Source of the DNA: Arenibacterium halophilum | GTDB lineage: Bacteria; Pseudomonadota; Alphaproteobacteria; Rhodobacterales; Rhodobacteraceae | DNA length: 64,000 nt | Assembly: GCF_005938225.1 (NCBI RefSeq) | Contig: NZ_VCPC01000005.1 | Span: forward strand, 105,519-169,518 | Reading direction: 5' to 3' | Part shown: piece after piece, positions 16,254-25,004 of the stretch | How the letters are laid out: each line of letters begins with the position of its first letter | How positions within the stretch are numbered: the first letter of the stretch is position 1 | Made by a program: the position numbers and the translations under genes | The notes under the pieces: generated by a model | Database searches by the model: none | What the model was told of the DNA's origin: nothing | What the model saw: only the letters and a program-made list of their open reading frames with translations

Positions 16254-16853
16254 CTATTCGATATGCGCCCGCGCGCGCAGCGCGTCCGCGGCCTGATCGG
16301 CTTCGTCCAGTGTTCCGATAGCAAGCGGTGTGACAAGGCGCCAGCCCGCCCGTTTGGGCGAGCGCGCCAGATGCGCCAGCCGCAGCACGTCGGCACGGCC
16401 GGAAATCGCAGGGATGAACCGCAGCGTCAGCGCGATGGCCAGCGCCAGCCGCTGGCGGTACTTGCGCGGCAGGCGCAGCCGGGCCAGCCAGCCGTCGATC
16501 ACGTCCAGCAGCTCGGCCGGAGATGTCGTGCGCGACAGCATCATCGCCGCCGAGATGCAGGCAAGCAGCGTTCCGGCCAGCGACACCCCCAGATCGAACC
16601 GCCCCGCGACCCATTGAAAGCCGAAGATCAGCGCCGCGATGAACGCCGGGCCTTTCAGGTCGCGCAGGATCAGCCCGGCAAACCACGGCCCCAGCGCCAG
16701 CCCGCCCAGCAGCACACAGGCCAGCCCGACCCAGCCCGCGCCGGGCCAGCCCGCCATGCTGACCCCGGTGCAAAAGACGCAGAGCACCACCAGTTTCACC
16801 CCCGCCGACACGCGGTGCAGCGCCGTGGGCCTGGCCGACAACGCCCCGATCAC
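16254..16853 (-). CDS. bioN: Energy-coupling factor transmembrane protein BioN
   Basis: The T component that couples ATP hydrolysis to BioY, 199 residues with about five hydrophobic segments. The EcfT/CbiQ signature region is LARLRLPRKYRQRLALAIALTLRFIPAI. The start is a GTG at 16851-16853 whose last bases overlap the bioM stop (GTGA); a longer frame to 16970 lies inside bioM and reads as Arg/Gly filler. The protein is short for an EcfT, as BioN usually is. Confidence 0.88.
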   Translation of the reverse strand: MIGALSARPTALHRVSAGVKLVVLCVFCTGVSMAGWPGAGWVGLACVLLGGLALGPWFAGLILRDLKGPAFIAALIFGFQWVAGRFDLGVSLAGTLLACISAAMMLSRTTSPAELLDVIDGWLARLRLPRKYRQRLALAIALTLRFIPAISGRADVLRLAHLARSPKRAGWRLVTPLAIGTLDEADQAADALRARAHIE

Positions 16854-17596
16854 AGCGCACCGGGCGCCAGAGGCAGCGCCTCCATCTCGGACATGTAGCG
16901 CGCGATCACCGGATCCGCCGCGCCGTCGTCGCCCACCGCCCCGCCCGCGATGCGCAGCACCCGGTCGCACCCCGCCAGCGCGGCCAGATCGTGGTTCGCT
17001 TCGATCCGGGCCATGCCCAGCCCGTTCAGGATGTGACGCAGACTGCGAGATGTCGGCAGATCGAGCCCGGCGAACACCTCATCCAGGATCAGCAGCTTCG
17101 GCCCGTTCGTGCAGGCCGCCATCAGCCCCAGCAGGTGTTTCTGCCCCTGCGACAGCGAATGCACCAGCCGGTCGCGCCATGCGGGAACGCCGAAGCGGAC
17201 CAGCAGATCATCGGCCACCTGCTCGGCCTGCGCCTTGGTCGCGCCCTGCGCCTTTGGGCCGAACGACAGTTCTTCGATCACCGTGGGAAACAGCAGCGCG
17301 TGGTCGGGGTTCTGGAACACGAACCCGATAGTGGCCGTCGCCCGGCGGCGGTCTTTCGCGGGGTCGAACCCATCCACCCGCACCTGCCCGCTGTCGGGCG
17401 TGACCAGCCCGGCGATCATGCGCAACAGCTGCGATTTGCCCGCGCCATTGCGCCCGATCAGCCCGACATGCCCCGGCGTCAGATCAAGCGACAAACGCTC
17501 GAACACCTGGCGGCCGTCAATGGCCAGGCTGACATCCTCCAGCGTGACGCGCACGGGGGATGTTTCAGAGGGACGCGCAGCTTCGATCAACGCCAT
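16850..17596 (-). CDS. bioM: Biotin transporter ATP-binding protein BioM
   Basis: ATPase of the biotin importer, 248 residues. Walker A GRNGAGKS, the Q-loop TIGFVFQNPDHALLFPTVIEELSFGP (typical of ECF ATPases), signature LSQGQKHLL and Walker B LLILDEVFAGLD are present. In the signature the usual SGGQ is SQGQ, which is common in this group. ATG at 17594-17596 (MALIEAARP) is taken as start; a GTG four codons earlier at 17608 is possible. First gene of bioMNY; the divergent region 17597-17805 should contain its promoter. Confidence 0.9.
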   Translation of the reverse strand: MALIEAARPSETSPVRVTLEDVSLAIDGRQVFERLSLDLTPGHVGLIGRNGAGKSQLLRMIAGLVTPDSGQVRVDGFDPAKDRRRATATIGFVFQNPDHALLFPTVIEELSFGPKAQGATKAQAEQVADDLLVRFGVPAWRDRLVHSLSQGQKHLLGLMAACTNGPKLLILDEVFAGLDLPTSRSLRHILNGLGMARIEANHDLAALAGCDRVLRIAGGAVGDDGAADPVIARYMSEMEALPLAPGAL

Positions 17597-17805
17597 GATC
17601 CTGTTCACTTCAACCCGTGCTCCATAGCATGTTCCGCACGACGCCCAAGCCCTCGCCAGGCCGTTGGCGCCACAATAAGCGCATAAAAGCCCTGTGAACC
17701 CGCCCCCGGGGCATTGCGGGCCAAGGGCAGGCAGGCTAAACGCGCGCCCGAACCTCTGCGCGCCCGCCCGTGCATCCCGTCCCGACCGCAAAGGCCCCGA
17801 CGTAC

Positions 17806-18897
17806 ATGCAGACGCCCTATTACCTGATCGACAAATCCCGTCTTCTGCCCAACCTCGAGAAAATCGCCCACCTGCGCGAGACCTCGGGTGCCAAGGCTCT
17901 GTTGGCGCTGAAGTGTTTCGCCACATGGTCGGTGTTCGACATGATGAGCGAGTACATGGACGGCACGACCTCGTCTTCGCTGTTCGAGGTCAAGCTGGGG
18001 CGCGAGAAATTTCCCGGAGAAACCCACGCCTATTCCGTGGCCTGGGCACCCGAGGAAATCCCCGAGGTGCTGGCCAATTCCGACAAGGTGATCTTCAACA
18101 CCGCCCAGCAGTTGCTGCGGTTTGAAGAGGCTTCGCGCGATCACACCCGCGGCTTGCGCGTCAATCCGGGCGTCTCGACCAGCGGATTCGACCTTGCCGA
18201 CCCGGCCCGCCCGTTCTCGCGGCTGGGCGAACACAGCCCCGACACCATCGAACCCGTCGCCGATCTGATTTCCGGCTTCATGTTCCACAACAACTGCGAA
18301 AACGCCGATTTCGACCGGTTTGACGACATGCTGACCCAGATCGAGGCGCGGTTCGGCGCCCTGATCCGCCGCATGGACTGGATCAGCCTGGGCGGCGGCA
18401 TCCATTTCACCGGCGAAGGCTACCCGCTGGACCGGCTGGCCGAGCGGCTGAAACGCTTTGCCGGAGAGAACGAGGTACAGGTCTACCTTGAACCGGGCGA
18501 AGCCGCGATCACCAAAAGCACCACGCTGGAAGTGACCGTGCTCGACACGCTGTTTAACGGCAAGAACCTGGCCATCGTCGACAGTTCCATCGAGGCGCAT
18601 ATGCTGGATCTGCTGATCTATCGTGAAAGCGCGAAGATGGCCGAATCTGGTGACAAAGAGTGGATGATCTGCGGAAAATCCTGCCTTGCGGGCGATATCT
18701 TCGGCGAATTCCGCTTTTCCGCCGATCTGACCCCAGGCGACCGCCTGTCGATTCAGGACGCCGCCGGTTACACAATGGTCAAGAAAAACTGGTTTAACGG
18801 GGTGCAGATGCCCGCCATCGTCATCCGCGAACTTGACGGCTCGGAACGGCTGGTGCGCGGCTTCACCTATGACGATTTCGCGGCGGCCCTGTCGTGA
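17806..18897 (+). CDS. nspC: Carboxynorspermidine decarboxylase
   Basis: A fold III PLP decarboxylase of 363 residues that makes spermidine or norspermidine from the carboxy form. The PLP lysine lies in GAKALLALKCFATWSVFDMMSEYMDGTTSSSLFEVKLG. The glycine-rich phosphate loop is ISLGGGIHFTGEGYP, and the second active-site region is CGKSCLAGDIFGEF. The ATG at 17806 gives the usual N-terminus (MQTPYYLIDKSRL); an in-frame GTG at 17770 would add 12 residues. It is followed by the matching dehydrogenase, giving the alternative spermidine route via aspartate semialdehyde. Confidence 0.92.
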   Translation: MQTPYYLIDKSRLLPNLEKIAHLRETSGAKALLALKCFATWSVFDMMSEYMDGTTSSSLFEVKLGREKFPGETHAYSVAWAPEEIPEVLANSDKVIFNTAQQLLRFEEASRDHTRGLRVNPGVSTSGFDLADPARPFSRLGEHSPDTIEPVADLISGFMFHNNCENADFDRFDDMLTQIEARFGALIRRMDWISLGGGIHFTGEGYPLDRLAERLKRFAGENEVQVYLEPGEAAITKSTTLEVTVLDTLFNGKNLAIVDSSIEAHMLDLLIYRESAKMAESGDKEWMICGKSCLAGDIFGEFRFSADLTPGDRLSIQDAAGYTMVKKNWFNGVQMPAIVIRELDGSERLVRGFTYDDFAAALS

Positions 18898-18934
18898 TCT
18901 ATCCGCGCCTCCCGCTTGGGGGCGCCTGTTGACT

Positions 18935-18953
18935 GGCCCGCGCGATGCGGGCC
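18935..18953 (+). terminator. Hairpin between nspC and the dehydrogenase gene
   Basis: A 7-bp stem GGCCCGC/GCGGGCC with loop GCGAT, followed by GTTTCAT. A weaker GC-rich hairpin lies just upstream around 18905-18927. They lie in the 79-bp spacer between two plus-strand genes of one pathway and may cause partial termination or protect the 3' end. Confidence 0.4.
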
Positions 18954-18976
18954 GTTTCATCTGAGGGGATTCAGAC

Positions 18977-20230
18977 TTGAAAAAGAACGTACTTATCATC
19001 GGCGCCGGGGGCGTGGCCCAGGTCGTCGCGCATAAATGCGCGCAGAACAATGACGTGCTGGGCGATCTGCACATCGCCAGCCGCACGGTGGCCAAATGCG
19101 ACGCGATCATCGCCAGCGTTCAGGCCAAGGGCGCGATGAAGGTCGATAGCCCGTTTTCGGCCCATGCGGTTGACGCCACCGACAGCGCCGCCGTCGCCGC
19201 GCTGATCCGCGCCACCGGTGCGCAGATCGTCATCAACGTGGGCACCGCCTTCGTGAACATGCACGTTCTGGATGCCTGCATCGAAACCGGCGCCGCCTAT
19301 ATCGACACGGCGATCCATGAAGAGCCCGACAAGATCTGCGAAACCCCGCCGTGGTATGCCAACTACGAATGGAAGCGCCGCGAGACCTGCGCCGAGAAGG
19401 GCGTGACCGCGATTCTGGGGGCGGGCTTTGATCCGGGCGTAGTGAACGCCTATGCCCGCTTTGCCATCGACCAGATGGACGAGGTGACAAGCATCGACAT
19501 CGTCGACATCAATGCAGGCAGCCACGGCAAGTATTTCGCCACGAACTTCGACCCCGAAATCAACTTTCGTGAATTCACCGGCGTGGTTTACTACTGGGAG
19601 GACCAGCAGTGGAAGGAAACCACCATGTTCGCCAGCGGGCACGAGTGGGATCTGCCGGTGGTCGGCCCCTCACAAGCCTATCAGTCCGGCCATGACGAGG
19701 TGCATTCGCTGGCCGTGAACTACCCCCAGGCCGACGTGCGGTTCTGGATGGGGTTCGGCGATCACTACATCAACGTGTTTACCGTCCTGAAGAACATCGG
19801 CCTGCTGTCGGAACAGCCGGTGAAGCTCGCCGACGGCGGCGAAGTCGTGCCGCTGAAGGTGGTCAAGGCCTGCCTGCCCGACCCGGCGAGCCTTGCGCCC
19901 GAGTACACCGGCAAGACCTGCATCGGCGATCTGGTGAAGGGCGTGAAGGATGGCGCGCCTGTCGAACTGTTCGTCTATAACGTGGCCGATCACAAGGACG
20001 CTTATACCGAGGTCGGCAGCCAAGGCATTTCCTACACCGCGGGCGTGCCCCCGGTGGCCGCTGCCATGCTGGTGGCGACAGGCGAGTGGGACGCCGGGAC
20101 CATGAAGAACGTGGAAGAACTGGACCCGAAACCGTTCTTCACCCTGCTTGATCGCATCGGCCTGCCGACCCGGGTGATGAAAGGCGGACTGAAGGGCGAA
20201 GACATGGCCTGGACCGACTACGTCGGCTGA
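18977..20230 (+). CDS. Carboxynorspermidine synthase (saccharopine dehydrogenase family)
   Basis: An NADPH-dependent reductase of 417 residues that condenses a diamine with aspartate semialdehyde in the alternative polyamine pathway. The Rossmann motif KNVLIIGAGGVAQVVAHKCAQ is at the N-terminus. AILGAGFDPGVVNAYARFAIDQMD, and YWEDQQWKETTMFASGHEWDLPVVG later, are typical of this group rather than lysine-pathway saccharopine enzymes. The start codon is TTG at 18977 with GAGGGG nine bases upstream. It functions directly before NspC. A strong hairpin follows at 20289-20311. Confidence 0.9.
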   Translation: MKKNVLIIGAGGVAQVVAHKCAQNNDVLGDLHIASRTVAKCDAIIASVQAKGAMKVDSPFSAHAVDATDSAAVAALIRATGAQIVINVGTAFVNMHVLDACIETGAAYIDTAIHEEPDKICETPPWYANYEWKRRETCAEKGVTAILGAGFDPGVVNAYARFAIDQMDEVTSIDIVDINAGSHGKYFATNFDPEINFREFTGVVYYWEDQQWKETTMFASGHEWDLPVVGPSQAYQSGHDEVHSLAVNYPQADVRFWMGFGDHYINVFTVLKNIGLLSEQPVKLADGGEVVPLKVVKACLPDPASLAPEYTGKTCIGDLVKGVKDGAPVELFVYNVADHKDAYTEVGSQGISYTAGVPPVAAAMLVATGEWDAGTMKNVEELDPKPFFTLLDRIGLPTRVMKGGLKGEDMAWTDYVG

Positions 20231-20288
20231 AGTCAAAGTTGCCCGGCCAACAGAATGCGCCACTGCATCCGGGCGACCGCCGAATAAT

Positions 20289-20311
20289 CGACGGGGGCAG
20301 TGCCCCCGTCG
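20289..20311. terminator. Bidirectional hairpin between convergent genes
   Basis: An 11-bp inverted repeat CGACGGGGGCA/TGCCCCCGTCG around a single central G (in practice an 8- to 9-bp stem with a small loop). It lies between the stop of the polyamine dehydrogenase gene and the stop of the convergent carboxyltransferase gene, so it can end both transcripts. No clear T run on either side. Confidence 0.6.
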
Positions 20312-20321
20312 GTCTGGACCG

Positions 20322-21776
20322 CTACCGCCGCAGGCGGATGCTCAGATCGCCAACAGAGACGTTCAGATCGGCATAGGCGCTCTTGGCCGCAAGATTGGCC
20401 ACCAGTTCAACAAGGGGCGACCGGCCGAGCGGCTCTTCCGTGGGGGGCGGCAAACGCCGCACCAAATCAACCGCATCCTGATCGACATAGCACCGGATGA
20501 TGAGTTCTTCGTCGGTGAGATCAGAACCAATGGCGCGGCGCACTTCTGCAAGACCGGGCTGATCCACGGTGAGCGCGGCCAGCTCGCGTGCGCGGGGCCT
20601 GTCCAGGATACGGTCGCGAATGTCTGCATCCATGTGATCCAGGGCCTCGCGGCCCCATTGACCAAGCGCATATTGAATGGTCTCGTCAGAGACCTGTTTG
20701 TAGCGGGCACCGGTGATCACATTGATTGCCGCCTGAGTTCCGACGAATTGAGATAGCGGTGTTACCATGATCGGGTAACCGAATTCGGCCCGCACCCGTG
20801 CCGCCTCTTCCCGGATCAGGTTCATCTGTCCACCCATCCCGACCTTTTCAAGCTGGTATTCCAGGTTCGAAATCATTCCGCCCGGGATCTGATGCGCATA
20901 AAGGGTTTCATCGTAGGCACGCGGCTGCCCTATGGCGAGCCCTTCGCGTTCCGCGATCCGCGTCAGGTAGTCAGCCGCAGTCTGACAGGGAGCATCATCG
21001 AGTGGCACATTGTATCCGCGCGCCCGCAGGTTCTGGACAACCGAAAAGACAGAGGGTTGCGAAGACCCTTCGGCCAAGGGCGGTATCGCACTGTGCACGT
21101 GACGAATTCCAAGGTCGACCGCCTGCTGTAGATTGAACGTGCCCAGCCCGTTGTTGCAATGGTTGTGAAATTCCACCGGTATGTCTCCGGCGGCTTCAAG
21201 CACCTTGGGCAGCAGGTCCTGAAGCCGATCGGGCGTCAGCAAACCGCCCACGTCCTTGAAGCAGATCCGATAGGGCCGCAGAGCAGCGGCATCCCGCGTG
21301 CGCTGGACAAAATACTCTGTCGTGTGGCGCGGCGACACGGAATAGATCAGGTTCACGACCGACTCGATGCCCATGCGGCGCAATTCGTCGTGTTCTTCCT
21401 TCAATGTCTGGAAATCGTTCCAGGGGTCAGAGATTCGCGCCGTCTTGATGCCGCAGTCGATGACCTTCTGCACCATCAGCTTGGACACGCTTTCGGGGAC
21501 TTTTCCCAGCCCGCTGCGATACCCGGCGTGCAGCCGCAACGGTGTGTGCTTTGCGCGCGCCACGCCCAGTCGAAGCCATTCAAACGGGTCTTCGGACAGG
21601 TCGCGGATCATTTTCTTGATCTGAACGACGGGCACGAAGAATTCCATCGCCTCAAAGCCGGCCTGATCCAGCTGATCCAGCGCCGGAAGCATCCAGCCGG
21701 TTCGCATGTTCATGGCCCAGAGACTTTGCTGGCCGTCGCGCAACGTGGTGTCGATGATCCTGATTTCCTCGGCCAT
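20322..21776 (-). CDS. Carboxyltransferase subunit of a biotin-dependent carboxylase/decarboxylase (OadA / 5S / PycB type)
   Basis: A 484-residue TIM-barrel carboxyltransferase. DTTLRDGQQS at residues 9-18 opens the family barrel, the carbamylated-type lysine is K174 in CFKDVGGLLTP, and the metal histidines are HNH at 204-206. The family usually has HSH/HTH followed by a D/A-T-T/S-G stretch; here it reads HNHCNNG, a noticeable variation. Family enzymes move CO2 between biotin and a 2-oxoacid (pyruvate or oxaloacetate) or from methylmalonyl-CoA. No biotinyl domain is fused, and the carrier is separate (23158). The frame runs on to 21980 inside accC, but 21776 gives the right N-terminus, 13 bp after the accC stop. 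Confidence 0.88.
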   Translation of the reverse strand: MAEEIRIIDTTLRDGQQSLWAMNMRTGWMLPALDQLDQAGFEAMEFFVPVVQIKKMIRDLSEDPFEWLRLGVARAKHTPLRLHAGYRSGLGKVPESVSKLMVQKVIDCGIKTARISDPWNDFQTLKEEHDELRRMGIESVVNLIYSVSPRHTTEYFVQRTRDAAALRPYRICFKDVGGLLTPDRLQDLLPKVLEAAGDIPVEFHNHCNNGLGTFNLQQAVDLGIRHVHSAIPPLAEGSSQPSVFSVVQNLRARGYNVPLDDAPCQTAADYLTRIAEREGLAIGQPRAYDETLYAHQIPGGMISNLEYQLEKVGMGGQMNLIREEAARVRAEFGYPIMVTPLSQFVGTQAAINVITGARYKQVSDETIQYALGQWGREALDHMDADIRDRILDRPRARELAALTVDQPGLAEVRRAIGSDLTDEELIIRCYVDQDAVDLVRRLPPPTEEPLGRSPLVELVANLAAKSAYADLNVSVGDLSIRLRR

Positions 21777-21789
21777 TGGCCCGCCTCCC

Positions 21790-23157
21790 TCAGACTGTTT
21801 CGGATTCCGCAAAGGCGTCTGCCACGCCTTCGAGCCATTTCGTGTTGATGCGACCGGCCAAGAAGTTCTCGCGCGACAGGACGAACCGCTGGAACGGGAT
21901 CGTCGTGTCAATGCCGCGCACATGGAAACGGTCAAGCGCATCACGGGTGCGTCGGATCGCGTCGGCCCGGTCACGCCCATGAACGATCAGTTTCCCGACA
22001 AGCGAATCGTAGAAAGGCGGCACCACGTAGTTTTCATGGGCGTGGCTGTCGAGCCGGATGCCCGCGCCCTCGGGCGGTGTCCACTCGGTGATCCGGCCCG
22101 GCGACGGGGCAAAGCCACGCAGCGGCGCCTCGGCGTTGATCCGGCATTCGATGGCGTGGCCATCAAAGCGAACGTCTTCCTGCCGTATCGAAAGTTCTTG
22201 TCCGGCCGCGATGCGCAGTTGCTCTGCGACGATATCGACCCCTGTGATTGTCTCGGTGACCGGGTGTTCGACCTGCACCCGTGTGTTCATTTCCAGAAAG
22301 AAGAAATCCTGCCGCTCGACGTCGACGATGAATTCGACGGTTCCCGCGCTTTGATAGCCGATGTGCCGCGCGAGTGAGACTGCCGCCGCGCGCAGCCCGT
22401 TCAGCATGTCTTGCGGAAGATCAAAGGCGGGCGCCTCTTCAAGAACCTTCTGGTAGCGCCGCTGAAGCGAGCAGTCCCGCTCGCCCAGATGGATGACATT
22501 CCCGTGGCGGTCGGCCAGAATTTGCACCTCGACGTGGCGCGCGTTCCCTATGTAGCGTTCAAGAAACAACGCGTTGTCGCCAAAGGCCGCCTGCGCCTCG
22601 GCCGAGGCCGTTTCGAATGCCGACCGCAGGTCTTTCTCACTCTGGACGATGCGAATACCGCGCCCTCCGCCACCGGCTGCGGCCTTGAACAACACCGGCA
22701 TTCCAATCTCTTCCGCGATGTCACGGGCTTTCGAGAAGTTGGAAATTCTTGGCGAGCCCGGCGCGAGTGGCACGCCGACCTGCTGTGCAATGTCACGGGC
22801 AATCAACTTGTTGCCCATCTGGCGGATGTTTTCGACACTCGGCCCGATGAAGGTTACACCATTTTCATCGCAAGCGGCGGCGAAGTCGGCGTTCTCGGAC
22901 AGGAAACCATAGCCGGGGTGCACGGCGTCGCACCCCGTGCCTAGCGCGGTGGCCAGCAGGGCATCTATCCTGAGATAGCTGTCGGCCGACCGGGCCGGTC
23001 CGATGCAGACCGCACGATCCGCCATCCGCGCGGCAAGACTGTCGCGATCCGCCACTGAAACGGCTGCAACCGTTTCAAGCCCCATTGCACGGCAAGCCCG
23101 GATGATCCGAACCGCGATTTCACCACGGTTGGCGACAAGAACACGTGTCAGAGCCAT
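21790..23157 (-). CDS. accC: Biotin carboxylase subunit
   Basis: An ATP-grasp biotin carboxylase of 455 residues. RVLVANRGEIAVRIIRACRAMG opens the biotin-carboxylase N-domain, FKAAAGGGGRGIRIV is the glycine-rich ATP loop, and FLEMNTRVQVEHPVTE holds the catalytic residues. It carboxylates biotin on the separate carrier protein using bicarbonate and ATP. It begins directly after the carrier gene stop (no gap). The genome must also carry the housekeeping acetyl-CoA carboxylase; this copy, next to a 5S-type carboxyltransferase and TRAP genes, looks catabolic or anaplerotic. Confidence 0.92.
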   Translation of the reverse strand: MALTRVLVANRGEIAVRIIRACRAMGLETVAAVSVADRDSLAARMADRAVCIGPARSADSYLRIDALLATALGTGCDAVHPGYGFLSENADFAAACDENGVTFIGPSVENIRQMGNKLIARDIAQQVGVPLAPGSPRISNFSKARDIAEEIGMPVLFKAAAGGGGRGIRIVQSEKDLRSAFETASAEAQAAFGDNALFLERYIGNARHVEVQILADRHGNVIHLGERDCSLQRRYQKVLEEAPAFDLPQDMLNGLRAAAVSLARHIGYQSAGTVEFIVDVERQDFFFLEMNTRVQVEHPVTETITGVDIVAEQLRIAAGQELSIRQEDVRFDGHAIECRINAEAPLRGFAPSPGRITEWTPPEGAGIRLDSHAHENYVVPPFYDSLVGKLIVHGRDRADAIRRTRDALDRFHVRGIDTTIPFQRFVLSRENFLAGRINTKWLEGVADAFAESETV

Positions 23158-23646
23158 TCAGGACTCCGGCTGCAACAGCAGCAACGGTTGCCCAAACTCG
23201 ACAAAATCGCCGTTTTCGACAAGGCAACGCACCACGCGGCCCGATTTCTCGGCGCGGATGCTGGTGAAGACCTTCATCACCTCGATGATGCCGACCGTGG
23301 TATCGGGCTCGATCAGATCGCCCTTGGCGACAAAGGGATCGGCTCCCGGCTCTGGAGCGATGTAGAACACGCCGACCATCGGTGACGTCACCTCGATCAG
23401 GCCTTCGTCGGCAACGTCACTGGCTTTCGGAGCCGCAGCGGCACGCGGGGGTGTCGGCGGTTCAGCCTGCTGCGTCTGAGCTGGCGCCTGCGGCGTGGGC
23501 GGTGCAGGGGCGACTGACTCGGCGCGCAGCGGGCCCGATTTGCTGGCCGAGATCGCGATCTCGCCCATCTTGATTTCGATCGAGTCGAAGGACGACTCGG
23601 ATATGATCGACAGGACTTGCCTGACCTCTTCGTGAGTCAATTTCAT
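23158..23646 (-). CDS. accB: Biotin carboxyl carrier protein
   Basis: A 162-residue AccB-type carrier: N-terminal helical segment (MKLTHEEVRQVLSIISESSFDSIEIKMGEIAISA), a Pro/Ala/Gln-rich linker (about residues 45-75) and a C-terminal biotinyl domain from about residue 84. The biotin attachment motif is EVMKV at 122-126 with K125, where most carriers have EAMK(M/L). The start ATG at 23644-23646 is clear; upstream frame is non-coding. It heads the three-gene transcript BCCP-BC-CT, with a palindromic operator about 175 bp upstream at 23820-23833. Confidence 0.9.
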   Translation of the reverse strand: MKLTHEEVRQVLSIISESSFDSIEIKMGEIAISASKSGPLRAESVAPAPPTPQAPAQTQQAEPPTPPRAAAAPKASDVADEGLIEVTSPMVGVFYIAPEPGADPFVAKGDLIEPDTTVGIIEVMKVFTSIRAEKSGRVVRCLVENGDFVEFGQPLLLLQPES

Positions 23647-23971
23647 GCGATTTCTCCCTTGATCCCGACATCGCCTACGCTGTCTTGCGGTGCCGCTCTT
23701 GCAAGGCCGGGCACCACGGCCGGGCCTTCTGCATGCCTCGCACACAGAGGCCGTTTCGGATTTCGATGATACGGTTTCTGGGCAGCTTGTGTATGGGCTC
23801 GGCCCGTTTCAGCCGCCGTTTCACATATGCGAAATCTGCCTCCGTCAGCACATCAAGCCGATGCAAAGAAAAGGGATCTGGCTAAACTTAGATTGCTCAT
23901 AATATCGCGAGCGGCCAAGCGACGCCGTTTACCGAACAGGCGACGCGGCTGAAACACTGGGAGGATACGAC
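23647..23971. other. Divergent control region between carboxylase operon and orphan TRAP receptor
   Basis: No supported gene; the short frames here lack ribosome sites. The region separates the minus-strand carboxylase operon from the plus-strand receptor gene and contains the palindrome at 23820-23833. The part 23880-23910 is AT-richer (TAAACTTAGATTG, CATAATATCG) and may hold the plus-strand promoter. The receptor gene has a ribosome site GGGAGGA about ten bases before its ATG. Confidence 0.7.
23820..23833. promoter_or_regulatory. Palindromic operator TTCACATATGCGAA (site 1)
   Basis: A 14-bp near-perfect palindrome, extended to TTTCACATATGCGAAA (23819-23834) with only one mismatched pair. 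The site at 29041-29054 is its exact reverse complement and a third at 32809-32822 differs by one base from that. The form TTCNCATATGNGAA resembles IclR-family operators. It could serve both the carboxylase operon (minus) and the TRAP receptor (plus). Confidence 0.7.
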
Positions 23972-24943
23972 ATGAAATTCTGGAAAAGCGCAGTGGTTGC
24001 TGCTGTGGCGTCCTTGACGTTTGGCGGGGTGGCGAATGCCCAGAATCTGCGCCTGCTGGCCAGCTGGGATTCCAGCTATGCCGCCGTCAGCGACGTTCTG
24101 ATGCCCTTCGTCAAAAAGCTGGAAAATGACACCACCGCAGGTGTGAAGATTCAGATCATGGGGCCGGAAACGGTTCCCCCCTTCGAGCAGCTTGATCCGG
24201 TGGCGCGGGGCCTGTTCGACATGCTGTTTACCAATGGCGCCTATCACTTCAACGATACGGCCATGGGCATGTCGCTTGACGCGATGAGCGGCACCGCAGG
24301 CGATCTGCGTGATGGCGGTGTCTTCGAAGCCGTGGACAAAGGCTATCAGGAAATCGGCCTGAAGCTGGTTGCCGTCCTCTTCGACCTGAACGGCTATCAT
24401 ATCATGCTGAAAGAGCCCGTTGGCGATAACGGTCTTGAAGGGCGCCGGGTGCGCGGAACGCCGATCTATCACCCGGCTATCGAGGCGCTTGGCGGGTCTC
24501 CCGTGGTTCTGCCCGGTGGCGAGATTTATCCCGCTCTGGAACGCGGTGTCGTGGATGGCGCTGCCTGGCCCACTGTCGGCGCCGTCGCCTACAAATGGTA
24601 TGAAGTCGCGGATTACATGATGCGCCCGACCTTTGGACAGGTGTCGCACATGGTGCTGATGAACCTCGACACCTGGAACGGGCTTGATGATGCCACCCGC
24701 GAGGAGATTCAGCAGATCGCCGTGAGTTTCGAATCCGAGGCAAACGCAATCTTCGACGGGCTGGCCGAAAAGGAACGTACCGCGCTTGAAGCAGAAGGCA
24801 TGGAAGAGACCGCGCTGAGCGAAGAACTGGCGGCCAAGCTCCAGACCGCGTGGTTCGAAGGCGCGCTTGATCTTGCCGCGACCAAGAACCCTGATGAGAT
24901 CGCGAATATCCGCAAACTCGCAGCCGAGGCCGGTTTAGACTAG
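23972..24943 (+). CDS. Orphan TRAP transporter substrate-binding protein (DctP family)
   Basis: Periplasmic receptor of 323 residues with a signal peptide (residues 1-23, GVANA-QN). The DctP arrangement is seen in LRLLASWDSSYAAVSDVLMPFVKKLENDTTAGVKIQIMGPETVPPFEQLDPVARG and the ligand-binding segment EGRRVRGTPIYHPAIEALGGSPVVLPGGEIYPALERGVVDGAAW. No Q or M gene follows: an IclR gene lies convergent behind it. The shared operator upstream of the Q-M pair at 29178-30981, which itself lacks a receptor, makes that pair the likely partner. Confidence 0.9.
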   Translation: MKFWKSAVVAAVASLTFGGVANAQNLRLLASWDSSYAAVSDVLMPFVKKLENDTTAGVKIQIMGPETVPPFEQLDPVARGLFDMLFTNGAYHFNDTAMGMSLDAMSGTAGDLRDGGVFEAVDKGYQEIGLKLVAVLFDLNGYHIMLKEPVGDNGLEGRRVRGTPIYHPAIEALGGSPVVLPGGEIYPALERGVVDGAAWPTVGAVAYKWYEVADYMMRPTFGQVSHMVLMNLDTWNGLDDATREEIQQIAVSFESEANAIFDGLAEKERTALEAEGMEETALSEELAAKLQTAWFEGALDLAATKNPDEIANIRKLAAEAGLD

Positions 24944-24971
24944 AAGGCAGACGGATACAGGCAATCATGAA

Positions 24972-24997
24972 GGGGCCGGGCAAAATAGCCCGGCCCC
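24972..24997. terminator. Bidirectional hairpin between TRAP receptor and IclR genes
   Basis: A 10-bp stem GGGGCCGGGC/GCCCGGCCCC with loop AAAATA, between the stop codons of two convergent genes. It can end both transcripts. No long T run on either strand. Confidence 0.7.
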
Positions 24998-25004
24998 ATT
25001 GCAT

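Noticed and set aside
15685..16860. 391-codon version of bioY
   Set aside because: The upstream 211 codons run through bioN in another frame; BioY starts at 16227.
18600..18605. CATATG inside nspC, and similar hexamers at about 33788 and 39537
   Set aside because: They lie in coding sequence and lack the TTCN...NGAA flanks of the operator.
23675..23866. 63-codon minus-strand frame before accB
   Set aside because: It would run across the palindrome at 23820 and has no ribosome site or known family.
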